This document shows, piece by piece, positions 1 to 7,934 of a stretch of DNA of 32,552 bases. Within the stretch, counting starts at the first letter, position 1. Every line of letters begins with the position of its first letter. Made by a program: the position numbers and the translations under genes. The DNA is from Candidatus Margulisiibacteriota bacterium (GTDB lineage Bacteria; Margulisbacteria; Riflemargulisbacteria; GWF2-35-9; DYQY01). The stretch lies in the NCBI GenBank assembly GCA_028706105.1, contig JAQWCF010000009.1:1-32552 (forward strand), read 5' to 3'. Below the pieces are notes generated by a model. The model was given only the letters and a program-made list of their open reading frames with translations. It searched no databases and had not been told where the DNA came from.

Positions 1-284
1 ACATGAATATTTCTTTGACTCAAAGAACCAAATTAATGAAACCATTGTTGTTAACAAAAACTAATGATAGATATGATGTTATTGCTTCAGTTAATGGTGG
101 TGGAATCAGTGGTCAAGTAGATGCAGTTATGTATGGTATCGCGAAAGGTCTTAATGTTGTTTCTGAAGAATATAGAACAATTCTAAAGGGTGAAGGACTT
201 TTAACTAGAGATGATAGGATAGTTGAGAGAAAGAAGTACGGTAAGAAGAAAGCCAGAAAAGGCACACAGTACAGAAAGAGATAA
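1..284 (+). CDS. rpsI: Ribosomal protein S9 (uS9), C-terminal part; start lies before the window
   Basis: Structural protein of the small ribosomal subunit whose basic C-terminal tail reaches the decoding centre. The visible 93 residues match the last two thirds of S9: the glycine-rich VNGGGISGQ segment, then GIAKGL, GLLTRDDR, ERKKYGKKKARKG and the terminal QYRKR, which corresponds to the family's usual FSKR ending. About 37 N-terminal residues are missing compared with a 130-residue S9. The ATG at base 3 is therefore only an internal methionine and the gene runs off the left edge. A strong terminator begins 4 bases after the stop, so this is the end of a ribosomal operon, probably rplM-rpsI as in most bacteria (an inference, since rplM is not visible). 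Confidence 0.96.
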   Translation, partial: MNISLTQRTKLMKPLLLTKTNDRYDVIASVNGGGISGQVDAVMYGIAKGLNVVSEEYRTILKGEGLLTRDDRIVERKKYGKKKARKGTQYRKR

Positions 285-288
285 TTTC

Positions 289-314
289 AAAAGCACCCGA
301 AAGGGTGCTTTTTT
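289..314 (+). terminator. Rho-independent terminator after rpsI
   Basis: Perfect 10-bp stem (289-298 with 303-312) containing GCACCC/GGGTGC, closed by a GAAA tetraloop, with A's on the 5' side and a run of six T's at 309-314. It starts 4 bases after the rpsI stop and ends 23 bases before serA. That leaves little room for a serA promoter that does not overlap the hairpin. Confidence 0.93.
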
Positions 315-337
315 GTTGATTCAGGGGAGAAGGGTCC

Positions 338-1285
338 ATGTCCAAGGAAAAGATTTTAATCAGTGATAAGTTATCTGAAGAGGGATTATTGATACTGAAC
401 AAGAAGTATCAAGTGGATGTTCTAACAGGACTTTCTGAAGAGGAATTAGTTTCTATTGTTGCGGATTATGACGCGATGATTGTAAGAAGCGAAACCAATG
501 TTACCAAAAAAATTATCAATGCTACAAAAAAAATGAAAATTATTGGGCGTGCCGGTGTTGGAGTTGACAACATTGATGTTCAGGCAGCGCACAATAAAGG
601 AATTGTTGTAGTTAATTCACCCGAAGGGAATACCGTAGCAGCAGCTGAATATACGCTAGGTATGGTTTTATCAGTTAGTAGAAACATTCCCTTTTCACAT
701 CAAAGCTTACAAGACGGAAAATGGGACAGACCAGCTTTTCTCGGAACCGAACTGAGGGGTAAGACGCTTGGAATCATTGGGTTAGGTAAAATTGGTAGAC
801 AAGTGGCTTTGTATGCTAAAGCATTTGGCATGAAGGTTGTAGGTTATGATGTAGGCGTGACTAATGCTTACCCTGAGTTAGATGGTCTTAAATTACTTGA
901 TTTGAATGAAGTATTGTCTACGTCAGACTTTTTAACCTTACATATTCCTAAAAATAAAGATACAGAAGGATTATTCAATAAGAGTATGTTTGATAAAATG
1001 AAAGATGGAGTTTTTTTTGTTAATTGTTCTAGAGGTGGAATCGTTGTTGAGAAAGATTTAAAAGACGCAGTAGAGAGTGGCAAGGTTAAGGCAGCGGCTG
1101 TAGATGTTTTTTCTGAAGAACCTGCTGGTAAGAGAAATTCATTAATTGGAGTAAAGAATATTATTACAACACCACACTTGGGTGCAGCTACAAAAGAAGC
1201 AAAGATTAATGTGGCAATTGATGTCGCCAAACAAGTAGATGCTGTTCTTAGTGGAGATAAAGCAGGTTGTTCTGTGTGTTTATGA
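338..1285 (+). CDS. serA: D-3-phosphoglycerate dehydrogenase, short form without regulatory domain
   Basis: Oxidises 3-phosphoglycerate to 3-phosphohydroxypyruvate with NAD+, the first step of serine synthesis. The 315 residues cover only the catalytic and nucleotide-binding domains. GRAGVGVDNID lies at about 70-80 and the Rossmann GLGKIG at 148-153. The catalytic trio of the D-2-hydroxyacid dehydrogenase family is visible as Arg232 (CSRGG), Glu261 (SEEPA) and His280 (TPHLGAA). There is no C-terminal ACT or ASB domain, so serine feedback through ACT is not expected; the tail ends in GCSVCL. The ATG has a purine-rich GGGGAGAAGGG stretch just upstream. It follows the rpsI terminator, so expression may depend on readthrough or on a promoter inside rpsI. 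Another 2-hydroxyacid dehydrogenase substrate cannot be fully excluded. Confidence 0.88.
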   Translation: MSKEKILISDKLSEEGLLILNKKYQVDVLTGLSEEELVSIVADYDAMIVRSETNVTKKIINATKKMKIIGRAGVGVDNIDVQAAHNKGIVVVNSPEGNTVAAAEYTLGMVLSVSRNIPFSHQSLQDGKWDRPAFLGTELRGKTLGIIGLGKIGRQVALYAKAFGMKVVGYDVGVTNAYPELDGLKLLDLNEVLSTSDFLTLHIPKNKDTEGLFNKSMFDKMKDGVFFVNCSRGGIVVEKDLKDAVESGKVKAAAVDVFSEEPAGKRNSLIGVKNIITTPHLGAATKEAKINVAIDVAKQVDAVLSGDKAGCSVCL

Positions 1286-1319
1286 AAGCAAAATTTGTTG
1301 ATAGTAAAGAAAGGGTTCG

Positions 1320-1347
1320 TTTACTTTTTGAGTAAAGTAAATATAAT
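1320..1347 (+). promoter_or_regulatory. Promoter of the histidine kinase gene, predicted leaderless start
   Basis: TTTACT at 1320-1325 and a perfect TATAAT at 1342-1347, spaced 16 bases. Only 6 bases separate the -10 box from the ATG at 1354, so transcription would begin at or next to the start codon. Confidence 0.62.
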
Positions 1348-1353
1348 TAAGGT

Positions 1354-2919
1354 ATGACAAATAAAATAAAAGTATTTTCATTTAGATTTAAGTTTTTTTT
1401 AATAATTACTTTATTTTTTCTTTTTTTCTTGGCATCAGCCGTTGTCTTATTCAATAACTTTCAGAAGGACAGGCAGATAGATAGTAAATTAGCTTTTTAT
1501 GCGTATAATGCCAATGCTGTTCAAAATATATATACATCTTTTTCCAAACTTTTCTATTTGTCATATAAACATTCTGATAGTGTCACTTATGAGGCGAGAA
1601 GAGATTTTATTCATTTAATCAATAGTTTAGATTATCAATTTCACAATTTTCTTAGGAGTAGTAATCAATATGGTAGCTCCTATGTTGGAGTTATGCAGAA
1701 AGAATATGAGTTTTACATAAAAACTAAGGATTTAATTCAGATACTTTTTGAGAAGAAAATATCACAAGCAGAAAGACAAGCGATTGTTCGTCAGCTTAAC
1801 TTTCTTGAGGATAGCGTGTTGTCTGAATTGCATCGCATAACTAATGAGAACTATGCAGATGTTTCTTTTGTTTTTCGTCAAAGGACATTGTCGTATGAGA
1901 GGTTTTTAGTTTTTTATATAGGAGCACTTATCTTTTTTGTTATTTTTGGATTTGGATCTTTGATTTATTTTTATGTAAAAAACTTTTCTAGCCCATACAA
2001 GAAATTTTTAGCTTCAATAGATAGTGTTAAAAATGGAATTTTTGAAAAAACAATAGATGTCAATTCCAATAAGGAATTTAATGAATTAGCTGATGCTTTT
2101 AATGGTATGATGCAACGATTGTTTGAGATAGATAAACAATTAAAAGAGCATATAGATAACATTGAAGATATTGTAGAGGCAAAGACTAAAGAGTTAGAAG
2201 ATAAGAATAAACAGTTAATGGAGCTTGATGAGCTTAAAGATCAATTTCTGCAAAACATTTCGCATGAACTAAGAACACCATTAACTAGCATACTTGGCTA
2301 TATTGAAATAGTTCTTAACTATGGAAATATACCTAAAACACAAGAAACATTTTTGAGAATAGCACATGAAAATAGTTTATCTTTATTGAAGATTATTAAT
2401 AAATTGCTTTTGCTAAATGAGGTAGAGTCTGGAAATACAAGGCTCAATTTACAGATGGTAGATGTTAGCGTTTTAATTAACGACACAGTTAAGAAAATTA
2501 TGATACAAGCCGACAAAAAGAAATTAAAACTTAATGTTAATATTATTAAAGGTAAAAGCGTGAAAGATTTGCTGGTTGAAGTTGATATAGATAATATGGA
2601 GAGCGTTTTTTCCAATTTACTTTCCAATGCAATCAAGTTTACCGAAAAAGGACAAATAGATGTTAATGTTACTGGCGGGAAAGACAAGATAGTTGTTGAA
2701 ATTAAAGATAGTGGTATTGGTATAAAAAAAGAAGACCTGAAAATAATTTTTGATAAATTTAGGCAAGTGGATAATTCGTTAACAAAAATATATGACGGTA
2801 CTGGTCTTGGTTTATCTATCGTAAAAAACATCATCGAATTACACGGTGCTGACATTAGCGTAGATAGCGTTCTTGGAAAAGGAACGACATTTACTGTTAC
2901 TTTATATAAAAAACATTAA
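1354..2919 (+). CDS. Membrane sensor histidine kinase (HAMP-HisKA-HATPase), orphan
   Basis: Autophosphorylating sensor of a two-component system, 521 residues. The order is: short cytoplasmic N-terminus; membrane helix at about 13-32; a helical extracytoplasmic sensor of about 150 residues with no recognisable fold; second membrane helix at about 184-207; HAMP linker; a coiled coil with VEAKTKELEDKN; the HisKA dimerisation domain with phospho-acceptor His304 in NISHELRTP; and an ATP-binding domain with N box (NLLSNAIKF), G1 (DSGIGI), F box (FDKFRQ) and G2 (GTGLGLSI). No receiver domain is fused and no response regulator lies in this window, so its partner is elsewhere. A TATAAT box 6 bases before the ATG suggests its own leaderless promoter. 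queA follows after 3 bases. The signal it senses cannot be read from the sequence. Confidence 0.92.
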   Translation: MTNKIKVFSFRFKFFLIITLFFLFFLASAVVLFNNFQKDRQIDSKLAFYAYNANAVQNIYTSFSKLFYLSYKHSDSVTYEARRDFIHLINSLDYQFHNFLRSSNQYGSSYVGVMQKEYEFYIKTKDLIQILFEKKISQAERQAIVRQLNFLEDSVLSELHRITNENYADVSFVFRQRTLSYERFLVFYIGALIFFVIFGFGSLIYFYVKNFSSPYKKFLASIDSVKNGIFEKTIDVNSNKEFNELADAFNGMMQRLFEIDKQLKEHIDNIEDIVEAKTKELEDKNKQLMELDELKDQFLQNISHELRTPLTSILGYIEIVLNYGNIPKTQETFLRIAHENSLSLLKIINKLLLLNEVESGNTRLNLQMVDVSVLINDTVKKIMIQADKKKLKLNVNIIKGKSVKDLLVEVDIDNMESVFSNLLSNAIKFTEKGQIDVNVTGGKDKIVVEIKDSGIGIKKEDLKIIFDKFRQVDNSLTKIYDGTGLGLSIVKNIIELHGADISVDSVLGKGTTFTVTLYKKH

Positions 2920-2922
2920 TTA

Positions 2923-3960
2923 ATGGCTTCAATCTTTGATTTCGATTATGAGCTCCCTAAAGAGTTTGTTGCTCAATTACCTTCTGATAAACGTTCTGAT
3001 TCAAGGTTAATGGTCCTTGATAGAAAAAATAAAAAAATAACTAATAAGATTTTTAATCAACTAGAAGAGTTGTTGGAATCAGGAGATTTGTTAGTTTTCA
3101 ATAATGCAAAAGTTCTACCAGCAAGGCTTTATGGGAAAAAGCAAACAGGTGGTAAAGTAGAAGTTTTTTTACTGCAAGACAGAAGCAAAGAAGGAGAAAT
3201 TCTTTGGGAAGTCCTTGTTAAGCCAGGAATAAAAGTTGGAACAGTGGTTTGTTTTTCTTCTGATTTATCCTTTGAGGTTGTTAGTATTTTGGAAGAAGGT
3301 AAAAGATTAGTTAGCTTTCAAACAAATTTTGATTTTTTCGAAGTAATAGATAGGTTAGGTCAGATACCGTTACCACCATATATAAATTATGAGGAAACAA
3401 AAACAGATTTTTATAAACAAAGATACCAAACAGTTTTTGCTGAAAAAAAGGGGGCGGTAGCTGCTCCTACTGCTGGTCTGCATTTTAATAATGAGCTATT
3501 AGAGACATTAAAGAACAAGGGGATTGATAGTACATTTCTGACGCTTTATGTGGGTATTGGTACTTTTCGTCCGATTAAATGTGATAATTATTTAGAGCAT
3601 ATAATGCATAGTGAGAATTATGAAATTTCAACAGAAACCATAGATAAAATTAATGAAACCAAAAGCAAAGGCAAAAAAGTTATCGCTGTAGGGACAACGA
3701 CTACAAGGGTTTTAGAGGGGGTATTTCAGAAACATGGAAGACTAGAAGCAGGAGAAGGCTCAACAGACATTTTCATTTATCCTGGATTTGAGTTTAAGGT
3801 GGCTGACTCTATTATCACAAATTTTCATTTACCTAAATCATCATTATTGTTAATGATTTCAGCGTTTGCAGATAGAGATTTTATAATGCAATCATATGAA
3901 ACAGCAAAGAAGTTGGGGTATAGATTCTTTAGTTTTGGTGATGCGATGATAATTATTTAA
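2923..3960 (+). CDS. queA: S-adenosylmethionine:tRNA ribosyltransferase-isomerase
   Basis: Transfers and isomerises the ribosyl part of SAM onto 7-aminomethyl-7-deazaguanine in tRNA, giving epoxyqueuosine at wobble position 34. The 345 residues match the usual QueA length. Family signatures run in order: FDYELPKEFVAQLP at the N-terminus, NNAKVLPARL, GGKVEVFLL, the conserved AAPTAGLHF block, TLYVGIGTFRPI, HSENYEI, VGTTTTRVLE and TNFHLPKSSLLLM near the C-terminus. It starts 3 bases after the histidine kinase stop without an obvious ribosome site, so translation is probably coupled or weak. Its stop overlaps the stop of the converging CYTH gene in the four bases TTAA at 3957-3960. Confidence 0.96.
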   Translation: MASIFDFDYELPKEFVAQLPSDKRSDSRLMVLDRKNKKITNKIFNQLEELLESGDLLVFNNAKVLPARLYGKKQTGGKVEVFLLQDRSKEGEILWEVLVKPGIKVGTVVCFSSDLSFEVVSILEEGKRLVSFQTNFDFFEVIDRLGQIPLPPYINYEETKTDFYKQRYQTVFAEKKGAVAAPTAGLHFNNELLETLKNKGIDSTFLTLYVGIGTFRPIKCDNYLEHIMHSENYEISTETIDKINETKSKGKKVIAVGTTTTRVLEGVFQKHGRLEAGEGSTDIFIYPGFEFKVADSIITNFHLPKSSLLLMISAFADRDFIMQSYETAKKLGYRFFSFGDAMIII

Positions 3961-4427
3961 CGTAAGTTTATTCCGTAAATAGCTATATTTTTGTTTTTAT
4001 ATTTAACATCAGTAGTAACTTCTTCACCAAACCATTGTGGGGGAACAAAAGTAGCGCTTTCATCAACTGAGCAAAATTCTATTTCAGCTACGAATAAACC
4101 TTTGAGATGGCCATGATAGACGTCTAATTGAATGATAAATTCATTATATGGAAGATAATATCTAGTTTTTTTTATTCTTCTGCCTGAAGTAGTTGGCCAG
4201 AACTTGTTGTAGTGTTCAAGGGAGATTGTTATTTCGTACTCATCTCGGATAAGTCCTTTCCCTGTTTTAACTGTCATTGTGTATGTTTTATCCAGCTCTC
4301 TTAGTCTTACTTCTGTTCCATCTCCATCTACACTAATATATCCTTGGATTATTTCAGCATGTTTGTTTGAGAAGTAATCTGTTGGTAATTTTTTTATGAG
4401 AAATTTTCTTTCAATTTCTTTAATCAT
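3957..4427 (-). CDS. CYTH-domain protein, probable inorganic triphosphatase
   Basis: Member of the CYTH / triphosphate tunnel metalloenzyme superfamily, 156 residues, a normal length for a single-domain bacterial member. The signature ExExK is present as EIERK (Glu4, Glu6, Lys8), followed by tunnel strands with alternating charged residues: EVRLREL, YTMTVKTGKG, RDEYEITI, KTRYYLP, FIIQLDVYHG and VAEIEF. Superfamily members hydrolyse inorganic triphosphate or thiamine triphosphate, or form cAMP (class IV cyclases). The bacterial single-domain group is mainly triphosphatase, so that is the best guess, but the substrate is not settled by sequence. It diverges from pgi and converges on queA. A TATATT box sits 6 bases before its ATG, suggesting a leaderless mRNA. 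Confidence 0.85.
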   Translation of the reverse strand: MIKEIERKFLIKKLPTDYFSNKHAEIIQGYISVDGDGTEVRLRELDKTYTMTVKTGKGLIRDEYEITISLEHYNKFWPTTSGRRIKKTRYYLPYNEFIIQLDVYHGHLKGLFVAEIEFCSVDESATFVPPQWFGEEVTTDVKYKNKNIAIYGINLR

Positions 4428-4433
4428 AGATAA

Positions 4434-4439
4434 AATATA
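4434..4439 (-). promoter_or_regulatory. -10 box of the CYTH gene, predicted leaderless start
   Basis: Read on the minus strand, TATATT ends 6 bases before the ATG at 4427. No good -35 hexamer is found at 16-18 bases upstream, so only the -10 element is called. Confidence 0.45.
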
Positions 4440-4609
4440 ACCTATTTTTGAGGACTTTACTATACAAGGATGATTATGATATTGGCATACAAAAGAAACA
4501 AGTTTTTAGAAAACTTTATTTATTTGTTCGATATATAAAAGAATATAGTATATTATTAGGAAGAATAAAATTTAAAAACAGGGTAGTAAGTTTAGGTAAT
4601 AACATAAAT

Positions 4610-4616
4610 GGAGGGG
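4610..4616 (+). promoter_or_regulatory. Ribosome binding site that decides the pgi start
   Basis: GGAGGGG at 4610-4616, five bases before a TTG at 4622. It is the best ribosome site near the 5' end of pgi and places the start there. The reading frame stays open further upstream to another TTG at 4448, but without a comparable site. Confidence 0.75.
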
Positions 4617-4621
4617 TTACA

Positions 4622-6244
4622 TTGATTTCACAAACAGCGGAATGGATAAAGTTAGAAGAATTAGCAACAAAAGAGATTAATATTAAAGAACAATTTCAGT
4701 TGGATCCTCAACGTTTAGAGAAGATGAGTTTTTCTTTAGGCGAAATGTATTTGGACACGTCAAAGAATAGGGTTACGCAGGAAATTATGTTGGCGTTATA
4801 TAATTTAGCCAAGGTTTCTGATGTTAGTGATTGGGCTGACAAGATGTTTTCTGGTGAAATGATAAACACCACAGAAAAGAGAGCTGTTCTACACGTTGCT
4901 TTACGTAATGTTAAGTTAGATTCTAACAAGTTTATTCCTAAATCTTCGATTTTTACTGAAGGCAAAGACGTCATGCCAATGGTCTGTGATGTTTTAAATA
5001 GGATGTCAGTTTTTACTGATAAGGTCAGGAGTGGTCAGTGGAAGGGTGCAACTGGTAAAAGAATAAAGACAGTTGTGAATATTGGCATAGGAGGGTCTGA
5101 TTTAGGCCCGAAAATGCTTGTTAGGGCATTAGAACCGTATAGAACTAAAGAAATTACCTTCCATTTTGTTTCCAATGTTGATGGACAAGATATTTATGAA
5201 GTTTTACAAAAGTGTAACCCTGAAGATGCTTTGTTTATTGTTGCTTCTAAAACATTTACAACTCAAGAAACTATGCAAAATGCTGTTACCGCTAAGAATT
5301 GGTTCTTAGCTAAGATGAAAGATAAAGATGTTGCTAAACATTTTGTAGCAGCCTCTACAGCTGAAAAAGAAGTTTCTGAATTTGGGATAGACCTCGAGAA
5401 TATGTTTCCTTTTTGGGAATGGGTCGGAGGTAGATATTCTTCCCCATCAGCAATTGGTTTGCCAATCATGTTATCTATTGGTAAAGATGCTTATGCAGAT
5501 TTATTGGCAGGGTATAACCTTATGGATGAGCATTTTTTAAATACTCCAGTCGAAAAAAATATTCCCATGAACTTAGCGTTATTGGGTATTTGGTATAATA
5601 ATTTCCTTGGTGCTGAGACCATGGCAATGCTCCCTTATGACCAACGTTTAGAAAGATTTGCTGCCTATTTTCAACAAGGAGATATGGAAAGCAACGGTAA
5701 AGTTATTACCCGAGATGGTGAAAGAGTAGACTATCAAACTGGACCTGTTATTTGGGGCGAGCCGGGTACGAATGGGCAACATGCCTTTTATCAACTTATT
5801 CACCAAGGAACAAAGCTTATTCCTTGTGATTTTATAGCTTGTATTAATCCTGCACACCCGTATAGAAAAGAGCACCATGACAAGCTGATTGCGAATTTTA
5901 TAGCTCAGCAGGAAGCGTTAATGAATGGCAAGTCTAAAGAACAGCTTATCGCTGAAGGTTGTTCAGAAGAGCTTATTCCACACAAAACATTTGAAGGTAA
6001 TAGACCAAGTAATGCGATATTTTTGCAGGAATTATCGCCGAAGACCTTGGGTATGCTTGTTGCTATGTATGAGCATAAGATTTTTACTCAAGGGATAATT
6101 TGGCAAGTGCTGAGTTTTGACCAATGGGGTGTTCAATTGGGAAAAGAGTTAGCTGGTGTTATTTTAAAAGATATTGAGTCAGGTAGTCCAAGGTCACATG
6201 ATCCATCAACAACTGCACTAATTAAAAAATATCTAAAAGATTAG
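4622..6244 (+). CDS. pgi: Glucose-6-phosphate isomerase
   Basis: Interconverts glucose 6-phosphate and fructose 6-phosphate. The frame is open from 4448, but the 58 extra residues look unlike Pgi. A TTG at 4622 preceded by GGAGGGG gives 540 residues, close to the 549 of E. coli Pgi, beginning with the Pgi-like [10 protein letters not shown]. Signatures seen are [14 protein letters not shown] (sugar-phosphate loop), [43 protein letters not shown] with its catalytic Glu, [18 protein letters not shown] with its catalytic His, and the C-terminal [10 protein letters not shown] with its catalytic Lys. The 5' region is AT-rich and shared with the divergent CYTH gene; a pgi promoter could not be fixed there. 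No convincing terminator follows. Confidence 0.95.
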   Translation: MISQTAEWIKLEELATKEINIKEQFQLDPQRLEKMSFSLGEMYLDTSKNRVTQEIMLALYNLAKVSDVSDWADKMFSGEMINTTEKRAVLHVALRNVKLDSNKFIPKSSIFTEGKDVMPMVCDVLNRMSVFTDKVRSGQWKGATGKRIKTVVNIGIGGSDLGPKMLVRALEPYRTKEITFHFVSNVDGQDIYEVLQKCNPEDALFIVASKTFTTQETMQNAVTAKNWFLAKMKDKDVAKHFVAASTAEKEVSEFGIDLENMFPFWEWVGGRYSSPSAIGLPIMLSIGKDAYADLLAGYNLMDEHFLNTPVEKNIPMNLALLGIWYNNFLGAETMAMLPYDQRLERFAAYFQQGDMESNGKVITRDGERVDYQTGPVIWGEPGTNGQHAFYQLIHQGTKLIPCDFIACINPAHPYRKEHHDKLIANFIAQQEALMNGKSKEQLIAEGCSEELIPHKTFEGNRPSNAIFLQELSPKTLGMLVAMYEHKIFTQGIIWQVLSFDQWGVQLGKELAGVILKDIESGSPRSHDPSTTALIKKYLKD

Positions 6245-6331
6245 TTGGGGAAAGCTATTTTTGTAAATAAATTGTAAGGGCTGGCATTTTTTATTTTTTA
6301 TAAAATTAATTGCTTTATTGTTGATTTCTCA

Positions 6332-6370
6332 AGCTTTAGGCTTTTAGCTTTCAGCTTTTAGCCTTATAAT
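6332..6370 (+). promoter_or_regulatory. thrC promoter module, copy 1 of a repeated 39-base element
   Basis: Tandem-like AGCTTT(T)AG units (AGCTTTAGGCTTTTAGC...) run straight into TATAAT at 6365-6370, six bases before the thrC ATG. It matches 18942-18980 upstream of glyS at 34 of 39 positions without gaps. A usable -35 is not clear; TTTTAG sits at the right distance but fits poorly. Confidence 0.7.
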
Positions 6371-6376
6371 ACCTTT

Positions 6377-7426
6377 ATGCATTATATGGGACTTATTAAT
6401 AGATATCGTGAGTATTTGCCAGTTTCGGCTAGCACTAAGATTATTACATTAAATGAGGGGAATACTCCACTTATTCCAGCTGTTCATATTTCTTCTTTGC
6501 TTGGTAAAGGCATAAAAGTGTATTTTAAGTACGAAGGCCTTAATCCAACAGGTTCATTTAAGGACCGTGGAATGACTATGGCTATTACCAAAGCAGTTGA
6601 AAAGGGAATGAAGGCAGTTATGTGTGCTTCTACGGGCAACACTTCTGCTTCTGCTTCTGCTTATGCTGCCAGAGCTGGCATTAAGTCTGTTGTAATAATT
6701 CCCGAAGGCAAGATTGCCTTAGGTAAGTTAGCTCAAGCGATGATGCATAATGCGCTTGTTATAGAAATTGAGGGTAACTTTGACGATGCGCTTAATACAG
6801 TGAAAGAAGTTACAAGTATGTATCCAATCGAGTTGGTTAACTCTATTAATCCTTTTAGAATAGAAGGGCAAAAGACAGCCGCTTTTGAGATTATTGATGC
6901 GTTAGGTTTTGCTCCTACGTATCATTCATTACCAGTAGGAAATGCTGGTAATATTACTGCATATTGGAAGGGATATACTGAGTATAGAGATAATAAAAAG
7001 GCACGAAGTGTCCCAAAGATGATAGGGTTTCAGGCAGAGGGTTCTTGCCCTATTGTAAAGGGACATATTTTTGATAAACCAGAAACAGTAGCAACAGCTA
7101 TTCGCATTGGAAATCCAGCAAGTTGGAAACAAGCAGAAACAGCGAGAGATGAGTCTTTTGGGCTTATTGATAGCGTAACTGATGAGGAAATATTGTCAGC
7201 GTTTAAATTGTTAGCAGCAACGGAAGGCGTTTTTTGCGAACCAGCTTCTGCAGCATCTGTTGCTGGAATATTAAAAAAGAAAGAGATGTTTAAATCTGGG
7301 GACGTTATCGTTTGTACTCTGACTGGTCATGGCTTAAAAGACCCAGACAATGCAATCAAGATGTCTGAAAAAACACATAAAGTATCAAATTCACTTAGTG
7401 AAATAGTAAAATTAATAGGGGTGTGA
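6377..7426 (+). CDS. thrC: Threonine synthase
   Basis: PLP enzyme converting O-phosphohomoserine to threonine and phosphate. The 349 residues fit the short bacterial/archaeal type rather than the longer E. coli or plant forms. The N-terminus GLINRYREYLPV and LNEGNTPLIPA are typical. The PLP Schiff-base lysine is Lys62 in NPTGSFKDRGM, followed by ASTGNTSASASAYAARAG (cofactor phosphate and substrate contacts), LPVGNAGNITAYWKGY, and EPASAASVAGI near the C-terminus. It has its own promoter with TATAAT six bases upstream and is followed after one base by an Lrp-type regulator. A second ATG at 6386 is possible as a start, but the first ATG fits the -10 distance better. Confidence 0.93.
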   Translation: MHYMGLINRYREYLPVSASTKIITLNEGNTPLIPAVHISSLLGKGIKVYFKYEGLNPTGSFKDRGMTMAITKAVEKGMKAVMCASTGNTSASASAYAARAGIKSVVIIPEGKIALGKLAQAMMHNALVIEIEGNFDDALNTVKEVTSMYPIELVNSINPFRIEGQKTAAFEIIDALGFAPTYHSLPVGNAGNITAYWKGYTEYRDNKKARSVPKMIGFQAEGSCPIVKGHIFDKPETVATAIRIGNPASWKQAETARDESFGLIDSVTDEEILSAFKLLAATEGVFCEPASAASVAGILKKKEMFKSGDVIVCTLTGHGLKDPDNAIKMSEKTHKVSNSLSEIVKLIGV

Positions 7427-7427
7427 A

Positions 7428-7925
7428 ATGATTATTAAAGAAAAACTGACTCAAATCTTAAAGGAAAACTCCAGATTGGCTAATGCTGATATCGCAAAGA
7501 TGATTGGTATTTCAGAGAAGGAAGTTGATAGTTTAATCAAAGAACTGGAAGCTGATAAGATTATTTTAAAATACACAGCGGTAATTAATGATGAATTATT
7601 AGACAACGGCCAGTCCGTTACTGCTTTTATTGAAGTAAAAGTTACTCCTGAAAGAGACAAAGGTTTTGATAGTTTAGGTGAACGGCTACAAAAATTTTCT
7701 GAAGTTAAGTCAGTCTATTTGATGAGTGGAGCATATGATATCCTAGTAGTAGTAGAGGGTAAATCACTGAAAGATATTGCCTCCTTTGTTTCAAAAAAAC
7801 TTTCTCCAATAGGCAGAATACTTTCCACTGCAACACATTTTCAATTAAAGAAATATAAAGAAAACGGCGTGATTATGGGTACTATTGAATGTGAAGGTTC
7901 CAGCCGTTTAAATGTTGCATTCTAG
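7428..7925 (+). CDS. alaR: Lrp/AsnC-family transcriptional regulator, AlaR-like
   Basis: 165 residues. An N-terminal winged helix-turn-helix (about 1-50, IKEKLTQILKENSRLANADIAKMIG) is followed by the RAM/AsnC ligand-sensing alpha-beta domain (about 60-140, with VKVTPERDKGFD, VKSVYLMSGAYDILVVVEG and STATHFQLKKYK). The match to B. subtilis YugG/AlaR is recognisable from memory, including the position immediately upstream of an AlaT-like aminotransferase. It probably controls that operon in response to an amino acid, perhaps alanine (an inference). It starts one base after the thrC stop with an AGGGGTG-like site, so it is co-transcribed with thrC. An effector other than alanine is possible. Confidence 0.87.
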   Translation: MIIKEKLTQILKENSRLANADIAKMIGISEKEVDSLIKELEADKIILKYTAVINDELLDNGQSVTAFIEVKVTPERDKGFDSLGERLQKFSEVKSVYLMSGAYDILVVVEGKSLKDIASFVSKKLSPIGRILSTATHFQLKKYKENGVIMGTIECEGSSRLNVAF

Positions 7926-7934
7926 GAGCTATAA

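Noticed and set aside
1286-1353. Hairpin terminator after serA
   Set aside because: The TTTACT/AGTAAA pairing is AT-only and overlaps the proposed -35 of the histidine kinase promoter; no T-tract follows.
2319-2855. 178-residue open frame antisense to the histidine kinase
   Set aside because: It follows the kinase codons in the opposite strand, is Ser/Ile/Leu-rich with no family motif, and has no ribosome site. Similar antisense frames at 868-1230 and 11091-11492 were rejected for the same reasons.
6332-6360. Short CRISPR-like or tandem array in the AGCTTTTAG repeats
   Set aside because: The units are about ten bases, imperfect, with no spacers and no cas genes; a promoter module explains them better.
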